The notes below the pieces were generated by a model. It saw only the letters and a program-made list of their open reading frames with translations. It was not told where the DNA came from and did not search any database. Positions 55,692 through 64,000 of a stretch of 64,000 bases of DNA are shown here, in pieces (positions within the stretch are counted from its first letter, which is position 1; each line of letters begins with the position of its first letter). The DNA is from Pectobacterium colocasium (GTDB taxonomy: Bacteria > Pseudomonadota > Gammaproteobacteria > Enterobacterales > Enterobacteriaceae). Both the position numbers and the translations under genes were made by a program. Location of the stretch: contig NZ_CP084032.1 in the NCBI RefSeq assembly GCF_020181655.1, forward strand, positions 1,922,001 through 1,986,000. Reading direction: 5' to 3'.

Positions 55692-56207
55692 ATGAAAAAA
55701 ATCGCGTGTCTTTCCGCTCTGGCTTGTGTATTAGCCGTTGGCGCAGGTTCTGCATTTGCTGGTCAAAGCACTGTAACTGCTGGTTATGCTCAAGGTGATG
55801 CTCAGGGCGTACAAAATAAAGTTAAAGGCTTTAACCTGAAATATCGTTATGAGCAAGATAATAACCCACTGGGCGTTATTAGCTCTTTCACCTACCTGGA
55901 AAAAAATGGTAGCGATGACGGTTTCTACAACAAAGGCCAATACATGGGCTTTACTGCTGGTCCTGCTTACCGTCTGAATGACTGGGCAAGCCTGTACGGT
56001 GTTGTTGGTTTCAGCCATGGTAAAGTTACAAGCAACAATACCAATGGTCAGGATAATGCTAGCAACGACGATTACGGCTTCACCTACGGTGCTGGTGTTC
56101 AGTTCAACCCAATTCAGGACGTTGCTCTGGATGTCGGTTACGAACAAAGCCGTATCCGCAGTGTTGACGTTGGTGCCTGGGCTGTTGGCGTAGGTTACCG
56201 CTTCTAA
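55692..56207 (+). CDS. ompX: Outer membrane protein OmpX
   Basis: A 171-residue eight-stranded beta-barrel. Signal peptide MKKIACLSALACVLAVGAGSA, then STVTAGYAQGDAQGV, QYMGFTAGPAYRLNDWASLYGVVGFSHGK, DYGFTYGAGVQFNP and the terminal aromatic GVGYRF. It affects surface properties and serum resistance. Position beside rhtA is conserved. Confidence 0.96.
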   Translation: MKKIACLSALACVLAVGAGSAFAGQSTVTAGYAQGDAQGVQNKVKGFNLKYRYEQDNNPLGVISSFTYLEKNGSDDGFYNKGQYMGFTAGPAYRLNDWASLYGVVGFSHGKVTSNNTNGQDNASNDDYGFTYGAGVQFNPIQDVALDVGYEQSRIRSVDVGAWAVGVGYRF

Positions 56208-56262
56208 TCTAACCCTGTAGGGGTTATTTACCCTCAGCGTTGGTTGTTAGATGTGTCGGAAG

Positions 56263-56291
56263 AATCCGCTCTTTTCAGGGCGGATTTTTTT
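56263..56291 (+). terminator. Terminator of ompX
   Basis: AATCCGC (56263-56269) pairs with GCGGATT (56280-56286), then T-rich run. Strong intrinsic terminator. Confidence 0.88.
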
Positions 56292-56552
56292 ATGGGGAGC
56301 TTCTTCCTGCCCTCCACCCTGTGGGTCATCGCAGGCGGCATTTTTTATGTCTGTTTGTCAAAGCTGTGACGAGTTTCGCCCGTCATTTAGTCAGTCACTT
56401 TCCCATTGATCGATATCTGGCCGTTCTTACTGCGATTGAGCAAAAGCAGCAGAGTGAGTCTGTCATAAGATTTTATCTTGACGTTAAGATTCTTTATGTG
56501 AAGATATTGACCATCAAGCAGCAATGATTGGCTCAAGTTATTGAGGTTAGAC
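56292..56552. other. Intergenic region before the nimT-like gene
   Basis: About 260 bp, no gene recognised. It likely holds the promoter of the MFS transporter. Confidence 0.4.
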
Positions 56553-57722
56553 ATGGTAGTGACATCAACAGCTCGTACGCGGGCTTTTCTTTTCTTCACG
56601 ATTATCCTGTTGGGATTGAATTTACGCCCCGTTCTGGCGGGAATTGGCCCGTTGCTGAATCAGATTCAGGCCGCAACGGGTCTGGATGACAGCATGGCAG
56701 GTATGTTAACCACGCTCCCCGTGTTCGCGATGGGATGGTGTGCGTTATATGGCGGTCAGTTGCAGGCACGTCTTGGAGAGTATCGGGGAATCACATTGGG
56801 TATTGTGGTTATTGCCCTGGCGTGCGGTGCGCGCTGGTGGCTTAATAGTGGCATTGCTCTGCTGGTGAGCGCTGCGCTTGCCGGGGTCGGGATTGCCTTA
56901 ATTCAGGCGCTGGTGCCATCGTTTATCAAGCTCCATTTTGGCCGTCATAGCAGTCTCCTGATGGGCTTTTATACCACGGCGATTATGACGGGCGCGGCGT
57001 TTGCGGCTTCATCGGTTTCTCCGCTGGCAAATGCGTGGGGCTGGCAAAGCGCGCTGGCCTGCTGGGGGATCGTGGCGTTGGTTGCCACGGTGGCCTGGCG
57101 CTGTGTGCCTAAAGCGTATACCGCGAAACAGGCGGCTGCGACCGTTCTGGCTACGCGCAGAACTGGGATGGATTGGCTGCTGATGGTGTTCTTCGGTATT
57201 GGTACGGGTGCGTATACGCTGGTGCTGGCCTGGCTGCCGCCGTATTACATTCAATTGGGGCTAGATGCGACGCAAAGTGGCTTGATGTTAGGGGGATTAA
57301 CGCTGACGGAGGTGATTTCCGGCCTGTTAGTGTCCACGTTTATCAACCGTTTTCCCGATCGGCGCAGGCTACTTATCCCTATCCTGATTGTGATGCTGGC
57401 AGGAATGATTGGGCTGATCGTCGCGCCGCTGACGTTCACGTACCCCATTATTATCATGCTGGGGATTGGCATTGGCGCACTGTTTCCGCTGTCGCTGATT
57501 GTGGCGTTGGATCAGGTGACGGAGTCACATAAGACCGGTTCAGTGATGGGCTTTGTGCAGGGCGGCGGCTACATCCTTGCCAGCCTGATGCCTTTGCTGG
57601 CTGGTTTTATACGCCAGCATACGGCGGGGCTGGAGCAGGCCTGGATGATTATGACCGTTGGTGTGATCGTGTTGATTCTGATGGCGACCCGTTTTGCTCC
57701 GCTGAAGAGCCCTAGCCGCTAA
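56553..57722 (+). CDS. MFS transporter of the CynX/NimT family
   Basis: A 389-residue twelve-span MFS protein. LGLNLRPVLAGIGPLL is the family opening, and GYTGLGMGP-like (RTGMDWLLMVFFGIGTGAY) and HKTGSVMGFVQGGGYILAS follow. NimT of E. coli exports 2-nitroimidazole; CynX is linked to cyanate. Substrate here unknown. ATG 56553 behind TGAGGTT is preferred over a TTG 12 bp upstream. Confidence 0.86.
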   Translation: MVVTSTARTRAFLFFTIILLGLNLRPVLAGIGPLLNQIQAATGLDDSMAGMLTTLPVFAMGWCALYGGQLQARLGEYRGITLGIVVIALACGARWWLNSGIALLVSAALAGVGIALIQALVPSFIKLHFGRHSSLLMGFYTTAIMTGAAFAASSVSPLANAWGWQSALACWGIVALVATVAWRCVPKAYTAKQAAATVLATRRTGMDWLLMVFFGIGTGAYTLVLAWLPPYYIQLGLDATQSGLMLGGLTLTEVISGLLVSTFINRFPDRRRLLIPILIVMLAGMIGLIVAPLTFTYPIIIMLGIGIGALFPLSLIVALDQVTESHKTGSVMGFVQGGGYILASLMPLLAGFIRQHTAGLEQAWMIMTVGVIVLILMATRFAPLKSPSR

Positions 57723-57740
57723 GCCATTTGTGGTGTTATA

Positions 57741-57762
57741 AGCGAGCGGAAACCCGTTCGCT
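57741..57762. terminator. Bidirectional hairpin between MFS and MATE genes
   Basis: AGCGAGCGG (57741-57749) pairs with CCGTTCGCT (57754-57762), one G-T wobble. It serves convergent genes. Confidence 0.6.
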
Positions 57763-57763
57763 A

Positions 57764-59167
57764 TCATTGGTCTGCGGGGGGGCGATAGCGCCATAGCCAG
57801 CGCCCGCTCATCAGACGGCGGTAATAGAAGAAGCCGCGTACAATCCAGTCAAAGAACATCCCCATCCACACGCCAATTACGCCAAAACCGAGCATCACGC
57901 CGAGGATATATCCCGCGATGACCCGACATCCCCACATACCTGCCATTGCCACCCACATGGTGTAGCTGGCGTCTTTAGCGCCTTTCAGACCGGCAGGGAG
58001 CACCCAGGACGCCGCCCAGATTGGCATAAATAGCGCGTTGAGCCACAGAAGATGTTTTGCTACTTCGATCACTTCCGGCTCATTGGTGTAAAACGATGCC
58101 AAAAAGCTGGCGCTGGGCACCGACAGTACAGCAAGCACACACAGCCCAATATTGGACAGCCAGAAGATGTACTTCAACTGGCGAGTGGACTGCATGATCT
58201 GGCCTTTCCCCAGTCGTGTACCAACGATGATCGTAGCGGCGGCGCCGAGTGAATTGCCGGGAAGGTTGATCAGCGTGGAGATGGAGAACGCGATAAAATT
58301 TCCGGCAATGACTTCGGTTCCCATACCCGCGACAAAACGCTGGGTGATCAGCTTACCGATGTTAAACATCACCGATTCTATGCTGGCGGGAATACCGATA
58401 CTGAGCACTTCATAGAGAATCGTCAGGGTAAAAGGTGCAAAGTAAGACTTGAAGGGAATACGCAACGCGCCGTTAAAACCGTGCATCAGCGTCAAAATCA
58501 CGAAGACCGCGCCGATATAGCGTGAAATAGTGATCCCGATGCCAGCACCAATAAAGCCAAGACCATCCCAGGAAAAGGCGCCGTAAATCAGCAGGCTACT
58601 GATGGCAATATTGAGGATATTCATCCCAATGTTGATGACCATGGGCAACTTGGTATTACCCGCTCCCCGCAACGCGCCACAGCCGACCAGCGCGATGGCG
58701 ACGGCAGGATACCCCCACACCGTCCAGCGCAGGAACGTGAGGGCTAATGCTTTAACCTGTGCGTCGGCCTGTCCTGCGATCAGATCGATAATCGCTGAAC
58801 CGGCGAATTCAACCAGCGCGACTAGCAGAAACGATGACAGAACCAGTAATGACATTGACTGGCGAGCCGCAGAACTCGCTTGCTTTCTATTGCGTTGCCC
58901 CAGGCTGAACGCGACAACAACGGCAGTCCCCAACGCGACGGCGGTAAAGAAGGCGATGATGACCATATTGAAGCTATCAGCCAGACCGACGGCTGCCATG
59001 GCTTCTTTCCCCAGCCAACTGACCAGGAAGGTGCTGAAAACCCCCATCAGCACGACGCAAAGGCCTTCAATAAAGATAGGGAAGGCGAGCGGTGAGATTT
59101 CTCTCCAGAAGAGAACGCGGTTGGAGTAACGCTTTTTATACCAGTCTGTGTCTTTTAATTTTTTCAT
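57764..59167 (-). CDS. MATE-family multidrug efflux transporter (EmmdR/YeeO-like)
   Basis: A 467-residue twelve-span MATE transporter. Family pieces are ISPLAFPIFIEGLCVVLMGVFSTFLVSWLG, GLADSFNMVIIAFFTAVALGTAVVVA and GALRGAGNTKLPMVINIGMNILN. It exports cationic drugs using Na+ or H+. ATG 59167 gives the start MKKLKDTDWYKKRY; a TTG at 59191 with GGGAA close by is the alternative, so the exact start is uncertain. Confidence 0.88.
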   Translation of the reverse strand: MKKLKDTDWYKKRYSNRVLFWREISPLAFPIFIEGLCVVLMGVFSTFLVSWLGKEAMAAVGLADSFNMVIIAFFTAVALGTAVVVAFSLGQRNRKQASSAARQSMSLLVLSSFLLVALVEFAGSAIIDLIAGQADAQVKALALTFLRWTVWGYPAVAIALVGCGALRGAGNTKLPMVINIGMNILNIAISSLLIYGAFSWDGLGFIGAGIGITISRYIGAVFVILTLMHGFNGALRIPFKSYFAPFTLTILYEVLSIGIPASIESVMFNIGKLITQRFVAGMGTEVIAGNFIAFSISTLINLPGNSLGAAATIIVGTRLGKGQIMQSTRQLKYIFWLSNIGLCVLAVLSVPSASFLASFYTNEPEVIEVAKHLLWLNALFMPIWAASWVLPAGLKGAKDASYTMWVAMAGMWGCRVIAGYILGVMLGFGVIGVWMGMFFDWIVRGFFYYRRLMSGRWLWRYRPPADQ

Positions 59168-59535
59168 GAAACGGTCTTGGAAGTATCTCAAGTTTCCCTG
59201 TCAGTACGGTAAACAGAGCCACAAAGTGGTGGCTCGCAAATAGCATCATTTTGCACGGTATCATGATATCCATTTGTGCAATCGCGACAGCATGGCTGTT
59301 TTTTAAAATAGCGTTCCTATTTACAGAGTATCAGCCGCCAAATCGATGTCCAGCCTGGATTGCTGTCCCCGCATGGAAAGTTGTTGCATGTTTTTATTAA
59401 TTAATTTAGATTTTTCTTTATTAGTTATTTCTAAATTAAAAGTAAGGCACATACAACCAGCGGTATCACCTTCCTTGCCGATTGAACACAGCCGCATTAT
59501 GCCGGGTTTCAGCGGCTCAAAAGAGGATCACGATC
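59168..59535. other. Divergent region between MATE and ygaP-like genes
   Basis: 368 bp, no gene recognised. AT-rich from 59390 to 59440. It must hold promoters for both directions. Confidence 0.4.
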
Positions 59536-60072
59536 ATGTCAACGCCAGTTGCTATCTCACCCGCCCAGACCCGCAAATTGTTAGATGAAGGTGCGATACT
59601 CATTGATATTCGCCAGCCTGAAGAGTTCGCCCGCGAGCATATTGTGCAGGCGAAACTGCATCCGCTGAATTCTTCCGCCGGGTATGTCCTCCCTAACGAT
59701 GCTAGGGAAGGAAAAACGGTGATTTTCCACTGCTTATCCGGCATGCGTTCGGAACAGAATGCTGGCCTGCTGGCACAGGCTGCTTCACCCGCAGCGGTTT
59801 TTCTTCTGCAAGGGGGAATGACGGCATGGAAAAAGGCGGGATTTCCGACAGAGGTGAATCATAAGCAGCCAATTGACCTCATGCGGCAGGTTCAAATCGC
59901 CGCTGGCGTACTGATTCTGAGTGGTGTATTACTGGGGTACAGCGTAAACAGTGCTTTCTTCCTGCTGTCTGGTTTTGTGGGAGCAGGGTTGCTGTTTGCT
60001 GGTGTTACCGGATTTTGCGGTATGGCAAAGCTGTTAAGGAGAATGCCGTGGAACCGTGCAACTCAACGCTGA
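59536..60072 (+). CDS. ygaP: YgaP-like rhodanese with two membrane segments
   Basis: A 178-residue inner-membrane rhodanese. The rhodanese domain (ILIDIRQPEEFAREHI, active Cys in FHCLSGMRSEQN) is followed by two hydrophobic segments (QIAAGVLILSGVLLGYSVNSAFFLLSGFVGAGLLFAGVTG in two parts). Close to E. coli YgaP over its whole length, including GFCGMAKLL and MPWN. Sulphur transfer from thiosulphate or persulphide; regulator gene not adjacent. ATG 59536 behind GAGGAT. Confidence 0.92.
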   Translation: MSTPVAISPAQTRKLLDEGAILIDIRQPEEFAREHIVQAKLHPLNSSAGYVLPNDAREGKTVIFHCLSGMRSEQNAGLLAQAASPAAVFLLQGGMTAWKKAGFPTEVNHKQPIDLMRQVQIAAGVLILSGVLLGYSVNSAFFLLSGFVGAGLLFAGVTGFCGMAKLLRRMPWNRATQR

Positions 60073-60136
60073 TTGGCCGGGATGACTGGCTGAAACCGTA
60101 AGCGGGGTGTTAACCACTAAAAACAGGAGCAGTAAT

Positions 60137-60466
60137 ATGGATATGAAGAACATTCCGTTTGGTACGACTGACTGGTCGCAAATAGAGCCCAGCGAGCATC
60201 AAGGGGAAACGGGGATCGCCTACTGGCGAACGCAGCGTTTTGATAATATTCGGGTTCGTATTGTGGAATATACGCCTGGTTATCTCGCCGATCACTGGTG
60301 CTCAAAAGGGCATATTCTGCTGTGCCTTGAAGGCGAGCTTCATACGGAATTAGATGATGGTCGTGTTTTTGTCCTCAAACCGGGAATGAGTTATCAGGTC
60401 GCGGATAACGCGGAAGCCCATCGCTCTTACACTGAGACGGGTGCGAAGCTGTTTGTTGTGGATTGA
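60137..60466 (+). CDS. DHCW-motif cupin-fold protein
   Basis: A 109-residue single cupin. YTPGYLADHWCSKGHILLCLEGEL contains the DHWC motif of this small family and the metal histidines, and GRVFVLKPGMSYQVADNAEAHRS the second cupin box. Function unknown. ATG 60137 follows AGGAG. It ends before a small hairpin. Confidence 0.85.
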   Translation: MDMKNIPFGTTDWSQIEPSEHQGETGIAYWRTQRFDNIRVRIVEYTPGYLADHWCSKGHILLCLEGELHTELDDGRVFVLKPGMSYQVADNAEAHRSYTETGAKLFVVD

Positions 60467-60472
60467 GGTGAG

Positions 60473-60516
60473 GGGCTAACCCAGAGTACGGAAATCAGAG
60501 TACGGCGATTAGCCCT
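60473..60516 (+). terminator. Possible terminator after the cupin gene
   Basis: GGGCTAA (60473-60479) pairs with TTAGCCC (60509-60515) around a 29-base loop containing a repeated AGAGTACGG. Weak T-run. Confidence 0.4.
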
Positions 60517-60703
60517 TGATTAGCTAACTTACCCTACCTGAGATCGCGTTCGTCGATGTCAGTAAACGTCCGTATAGAAAATTCAATCCATTGGTAGTGA
60601 CGTAAGCAATGCGCTTCTAATTCTGTTGTCGATATCGGCACATAACCATACAATTAAAGAGGTTAATGGTGCGGGGTTTATCATCTACACAACTCAGGAG
60701 TGT

Positions 60704-61173
60704 ATGAACATGTCTATCAGGATTGAACTTGCAGAACCAATGGAAGTGCTGAGTCTTCGGGTCGTTGGTCCCTATTACGAGAAAATACCGCAGGGATTTA
60801 ATGAAATATTATCATGGGCAAAGGAACACCATCTCTCCATTGATAAATCTCTGGCGTTTTACTGGGATGACCCCAGCCGAGTAGAAGCGGATGAATTACG
60901 GGCGGATGTGGCGATTACGTGCAAGCGATGCCATCAACGTTGCTGGACGGTACGGAAATACGCAGGGAAATCATTCCCGGTGGACTTTATGCCGTAACGC
61001 ACACCATTGTGAAAAATGGTGACTTTGCGCAAGCATGGAATGATTTTTATAAAGCGATCGATGCTCAGGGATACCGTCCGGCAGGTGATATATGCTATGA
61101 AAGCTATTTGTGCGATGGCAGTAATGGCAACTGGGAAATTGAAATATGGCAGTCGGTTGAAGAGGTGAAGTAA
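60704..61173 (+). pseudogene. GyrI/SbmC-like gene with a frameshift
   Basis: Two frames together give a complete GyrI-like (SbmC) protein. Residues from ATG 60710 (MSIRIELAEPMEVLSLRVVGPYYEKIPQGF... to DELRADVAIT) join with QAMPSTLLDGTEIRREIIPGGLYAVTHTIVKNGDFAQAWNDFY... to EIEIWQSVEEVK. The change is +1/-2-type at about 60915-60922; one missing base in ACGTG would explain it. Start ATG 60710 has AGGAG. It could be a real pseudogene, a sequencing error or, less likely, phase variation. Confidence 0.85.
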
Positions 61174-61336
61174 GCCTGTTCATAGGAAGTAACGAAAAAA
61201 TAAAATGTATTGGAGCAGCCTGCATCGTTACTATTTATACTTATACGCCGTAAAAATATTACATTATGGTATATCTCTGGCAATTGAGGTTATTTTGCAT
61301 TATCACAGGCACTCAATGAATGCCTGTTGTAATGCA

Positions 61337-62215
61337 TCACTTAGTCACTGAGTTATCGATAGTCTTAATGGCTGTCCCATTCTGCTGTTTGATAATGTTT
61401 AACTGAACGCCGTCAGATTTTCGTGTGGCTAATACATTAATATCCTTTTCATCATCGCAATTGAAATCACCTTGCAGCGACAGCGCGATGGCTTTCAGCG
61501 AATCATCGGTAGAGAAAGGAATATACGAAATAGTATTATCCTTGCTAATCATTTTGACACCTACAGCACCAGTAATGTCGTTCTGATACAGGTTATAGAT
61601 TTTTCCGTTACGAGAATCGGTATCAATAAATACCTCCGTTCCCAGCGCTTTTGCACTCGTCAAAACAATTGCGTCAAGGTCGGCACCCGGCGAATCGGCA
61701 TATTTCGACAGGCTGGTGTCGACGATTTTCAGATAGGTAAATGAATCAGACTCTGAATCAATTACGTCAACGTCATACCCAATTACAGAACCACGATTGG
61801 TTGTCGTTTGAGCGGATGCAGGATTAATAGCCTGAAACACGGGTGTGGCCTTGATCCATTCACTGCCGTCATTGGATACATAGGCATCCCACGATTCATA
61901 GGTTCCTGCTTCATAGACGTAGAAATCCGCATCGGCAGTACCGCTCTTTTTAATCGCGTACGGGGTAAAGCGAACCACAACGCTACCTGCTGCACCGAGA
62001 GAAAGTATATTTTCATTCGTGCTGTAGCGATTAGGTTCGCCAAGTATTCTTTCGGGCACTTTATAACTTGAAGATACATTAGGGCCGGGCGTATAGCTTA
62101 CGATTTCCGTGGCAAAACCCACTGCGGTACCCGGAATATCGGGATAACCTTTATAGGTTTCTGCAAAGGCTGAAGCTGATAATAGGCACATTAATGCAAT
62201 TGCATATTTTTTCAT
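61337..62215 (-). CDS. Exported protein of unknown function
   Basis: A 292-residue protein with a clean signal peptide (MKKYAIALMCLLSASAFA|ETYKGYPD). The mature part shows SLGAAGSVVVRFTPYAI, FYVYEAGTYESWDAYVSNDGSEWIKA and ADSPGADLDAIVLTSA, a pattern known from secreted cell-surface-type proteins. Function unknown. A second, beta-rich domain follows about residue 195. Monocistronic. Confidence 0.78.
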   Translation of the reverse strand: MKKYAIALMCLLSASAFAETYKGYPDIPGTAVGFATEIVSYTPGPNVSSSYKVPERILGEPNRYSTNENILSLGAAGSVVVRFTPYAIKKSGTADADFYVYEAGTYESWDAYVSNDGSEWIKATPVFQAINPASAQTTTNRGSVIGYDVDVIDSESDSFTYLKIVDTSLSKYADSPGADLDAIVLTSAKALGTEVFIDTDSRNGKIYNLYQNDITGAVGVKMISKDNTISYIPFSTDDSLKAIALSLQGDFNCDDEKDINVLATRKSDGVQLNIIKQQNGTAIKTIDNSVTK

Positions 62216-62798
62216 TTCACGTCCTCTTAATATAAAAATCCCACGATTATGGGGAATTCATTGATGTTATTTTACGTTTGCCAGTTCGTTAGTAATTAGC
62301 CCACGAAAATATCAATGGACATTGCACTAGCACGTAAGCATCACGTGTAATCGAACCGACAATAGGCTGCACCTAATAGTACTGACGACCGATTCACGTT
62401 GAGCAATGATCTCGCAAATCCTCGATGCTTCATTTAAATTCGTTTTAATATTTATCCAAGGCAGACTTTCCTGATGGATGAGCCTGTTATAGCGATGAAC
62501 GGTCAGCGCAAACCGCACAATGGCTCTGATATTCTCAACCTGCTTTGCGTAACGTTGTGTTATTGATTTTGTTATCTGAGATATTTACTGCTGGAAGGGA
62601 ACCGATATTTTTAGGATTGCAGGTAGGTCTTATCATTCACTATTTTGACAGTAAAACGCCTGTGCGTATAAAAGACGCATAGAATTTAGATCATGTTGTC
62701 TTTCACGCGGTAGGGGATGATGTGGGGATAGTGCGTTAACACCCGCTCACGTGTTCCGGATACACGGGCGGGCTTCCGATTGTTGGTCGCTGAGGTAG
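62216..62798. other. Gap between exported protein and integrase remnant
   Basis: 583 bp. No supported gene. A hairpin CCCGC(T)CACGTGT/ACACG(G)GCGGG lies at 62742-62772. The rest looks like non-coding or decayed island edge. Confidence 0.4.
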
Positions 62799-63095
62799 TC
62801 ATTCCACTAGCTTTACGAACTGGCTGTCTGCCAGTGGATCGTCTTGCGCGATATAGAGGTACTCGGCTTCCCGCATTTGTCTGGCATCAGCCAAAGAAAT
62901 TGCCGGATAGCTGCCAAACGTCAACGTAGTGCGCTTTTTAGTTTGTGGGTGGTAATAGCGAAAACGCCATGTCTTTGTGCCGGAAGGTTTGACGAACAAT
63001 AGCAGCCCGCCACCATCATGTAGCGACAATTCTTTGTCTATTACTTTAGCGGCTTTGACTTCCGTGTTTGTGAGGGGCTTTGCCTGAATGTCCAT
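62799..63095 (-). pseudogene. Truncated P4-type tyrosine integrase (N-terminus only)
   Basis: A 98-residue remainder of a P4-like integrase with the arm-binding N-domain (LTNTEVKAAKV, LSLHDGGGLLLFVKPSG, KTWRFRYYHPQTKKRTTLTFGSYPAISLADARQ). The catalytic tyrosine-recombinase domain is missing: the frame stops at 62799 after an unrelated end (SQFVKLVE). It marks a decayed island boundary. Confidence 0.88.
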
Positions 63096-63123
63096 GATCG
63101 TTATCTTTGTGACTACGGTTTTA

Positions 63124-63161
63124 TGGGACTACGCTGATTTAGTCCCAAATGTAGTCCCAAA
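63124..63161. repeat. AGTCCCAAA repeats upstream of the integrase remnant
   Basis: TGGGACTA (63124-63131) in inverted orientation to AGTCCCAAA at 63141-63149 and 63153-63161. Such repeats occur before P4-type int genes and could be arm-type integrase sites. Confidence 0.7.
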
Positions 63162-63204
63162 CTTTCCGGCTGTAAACGGGGTATCCCGATAGATAACAGG
63201 CAAC

Positions 63205-63241
63205 AAAAAAACCGCAAACTCAGTGAGAATGCGGGTTTTTG
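63205..63241. terminator. Bidirectional terminator
   Basis: AAAAAAACCGCA and TGCGGGTTTTT (63205-63240) form a stem with A- and T-rich sides. It lies between the integrase remnant and the next gene. Confidence 0.6.
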
Positions 63242-63429
63242 TGGGGTTTCCGGTAGTAAACGATACTAACCGCACGAGAGAAATTGAATTTGCATTATAA
63301 CAACCTGTTTTTATTGTTCATGTTATGATTCGTTTTTTGTTCATATAACTAAACGTATAACTAAAACGAAAAGTCATCCTGAAAAATAGTCTGCGCATGA
63401 CAGTAAGGTTTCGTTTGATACGCTGATTT
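63242..63429. other. Gap near the island edge
   Basis: No gene or tRNA recognised. An attachment site could be here, but no match to a tRNA 3' end was found. Confidence 0.35.
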
Positions 63430-63828
63430 TTAGTGCTGGGTGCGATGTACATTTAATTTTGCCTTACGACGCTCCAACACCATCATTTTGCGTGTGTGCT
63501 GCCATAAAATCCCATCGAGCAACATAAACTCACGCCATTCGGCTGTACCCAAAGAAAGAGATCTGTGCATCAACTCGCCGACACGTTCAGCAAGAAGTAG
63601 GTTTCTTACTCGTAGCAATTGCAACGGCGTGAATCGCCCATCATCACCCGCCAAAGGAAAGAATGCCTGGCGGCTGCGTTCCCCATGTTTCACTGCATTG
63701 GTGTTACCTACGGGAGCACCTGCACCGATACGTTTACCGCCCCAGCCGGACGATCTTGATTGTTGGTCGTGTTTTTTGTTGTCTTTCATGGCTGAGTGGC
63801 GATTAGTTAGTGGATGTGCGTTCGTCAA
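63430..63828 (-). CDS. GAGAP-motif phage/island protein of unknown function
   Basis: A 119- to 132-residue basic protein. GWGGKRIGAGAPVGNTNAVKHG is a motif seen in small phage terminase-like and island proteins. The rest is helical (LQLLRVRNLLLAERVGELMHR). ATG 63789 or TTG 63828 could be the start; neither has a good ribosome site. Function unknown; location beside an integrase remnant suggests mobile origin. Confidence 0.65.
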   Translation of the reverse strand: MTNAHPLTNRHSAMKDNKKHDQQSRSSGWGGKRIGAGAPVGNTNAVKHGERSRQAFFPLAGDDGRFTPLQLLRVRNLLLAERVGELMHRSLSLGTAEWREFMLLDGILWQHTRKMMVLERRKAKLNVHRTQH

Positions 63829-63846
63829 AACCCAAAAAGTAAAACA

Positions 63847-64000
63847 CTAAAGATCATCCAGCGTCATGCGTACTGGCTTGGGGTTGTGAAGATGTTCACG
63901 GACAACTTCAACTAATTCTACGTCTTCATCATTGAGTAACTTTTGTTTAAATGGGAGTCTTTCATTTTCAGCAACGTATTCCAACGTAAGGCGCAATGCC
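63847..64000 (-). CDS. RelB/DinJ-like antitoxin, C-terminal part (5' end off the right edge)
   Basis: The minus strand is open from base 64000 to TAG at 63847-63849, ending LPFKQKLLNDEDVELVEVV and NPKPVRMTLDDL. This resembles the C-terminal half of RelB/DinJ-type antitoxins. The start and any toxin lie outside the window. Type is tentative. Confidence 0.6.
   Translation of the reverse strand, partial: ALRLTLEYVAENERLPFKQKLLNDEDVELVEVVREHLHNPKPVRMTLDDL

Noticed and set aside
63242..63300. tRNA or tmRNA attachment site near the integrase remnant
   Set aside because: No cloverleaf or T-loop sequence could be recognised.

Overview
The window reads as chromosome of a soft-rot enterobacterium, almost certainly Pectobacterium. 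Gene order and protein sequences are enterobacterial: the core blocks dinG/ybiB, glnQPH-dps-rhtA-ompX, mmuPM, pbpG, dusC and idi are all present. Between them lie genes typical of soft-rot plant pathogens: a serralysin-type metalloprotease with its inhibitor and type I secretion system, a Yersinia/Pectobacterium-type class IV adenylate cyclase, and a carotovoricin-like phage-tail bacteriocin. No rRNA, tRNA or CRISPR array was seen.

Layout. 1-8.7 kb: queH (cut by the left edge), dusC, the S-methylmethionine operon mmuP-mmuM behind a MetJ operator, a class IV adenylate cyclase, an exported FMN-binding protein, pbpG and a glutathione transferase. 8.8-15.1 kb: an operon for a 2-aminoethylphosphonate-type ABC transporter plus a DeoR regulator, divergent from a PLP enzyme that looks like the amino-alcohol-phosphate phospho-lyase/PbfA branch of class III. 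15.4-20.3 kb: bglX, idi (with a triplicated ribosome-binding-site leader), a 35-residue membrane protein, a LysE-type exporter and an AraC regulator. 20.5-46 kb: dinG and ybiB, neighbours in E. coli, are separated here by about 23 kb holding prtW-inh-prtDEF and a tailocin.

The tailocin (29.7-45.2 kb) has a lysis operon (holin, transglycosylase, Rz with embedded Rz1, two Mu-like small genes) closed by a strong terminator. A structural operon of Mu- and P2-like contractile-tail genes follows (gp37, gp38, sheath, tube, E/E' frameshift chaperone, tape measure, U, X, D, V, W, J, I, fibre). There are no capsid, terminase, portal, replication or integrase genes. Three things stand out. A plant-type ferredoxin homologue sits between tube and chaperone genes, with all four iron-sulphur ligand cysteines replaced at exactly conserved spacing. 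A Hin/Gin-type crossover site lies inside the fibre gene. The invertase gene, the opposite-strand alternative segment and the second crossover site are decayed, disrupted or absent, so a fibre-switching system appears locked.

46-64 kb: ybiB, an M3 peptidase, an intact IS4-family element that landed exactly in a terminator hairpin, glnHPQ, dps, rhtA, ompX, two efflux pumps, a ygaP homologue, a cupin, a frameshifted GyrI/SbmC-like gene and an exported protein of unknown function. The right edge has a truncated P4-type integrase, a GAGAP-motif protein and the end of a RelB/DinJ-like antitoxin, so it is probably the rim of a mobile island.

All coordinates and translations were read by eye; no database search was run.
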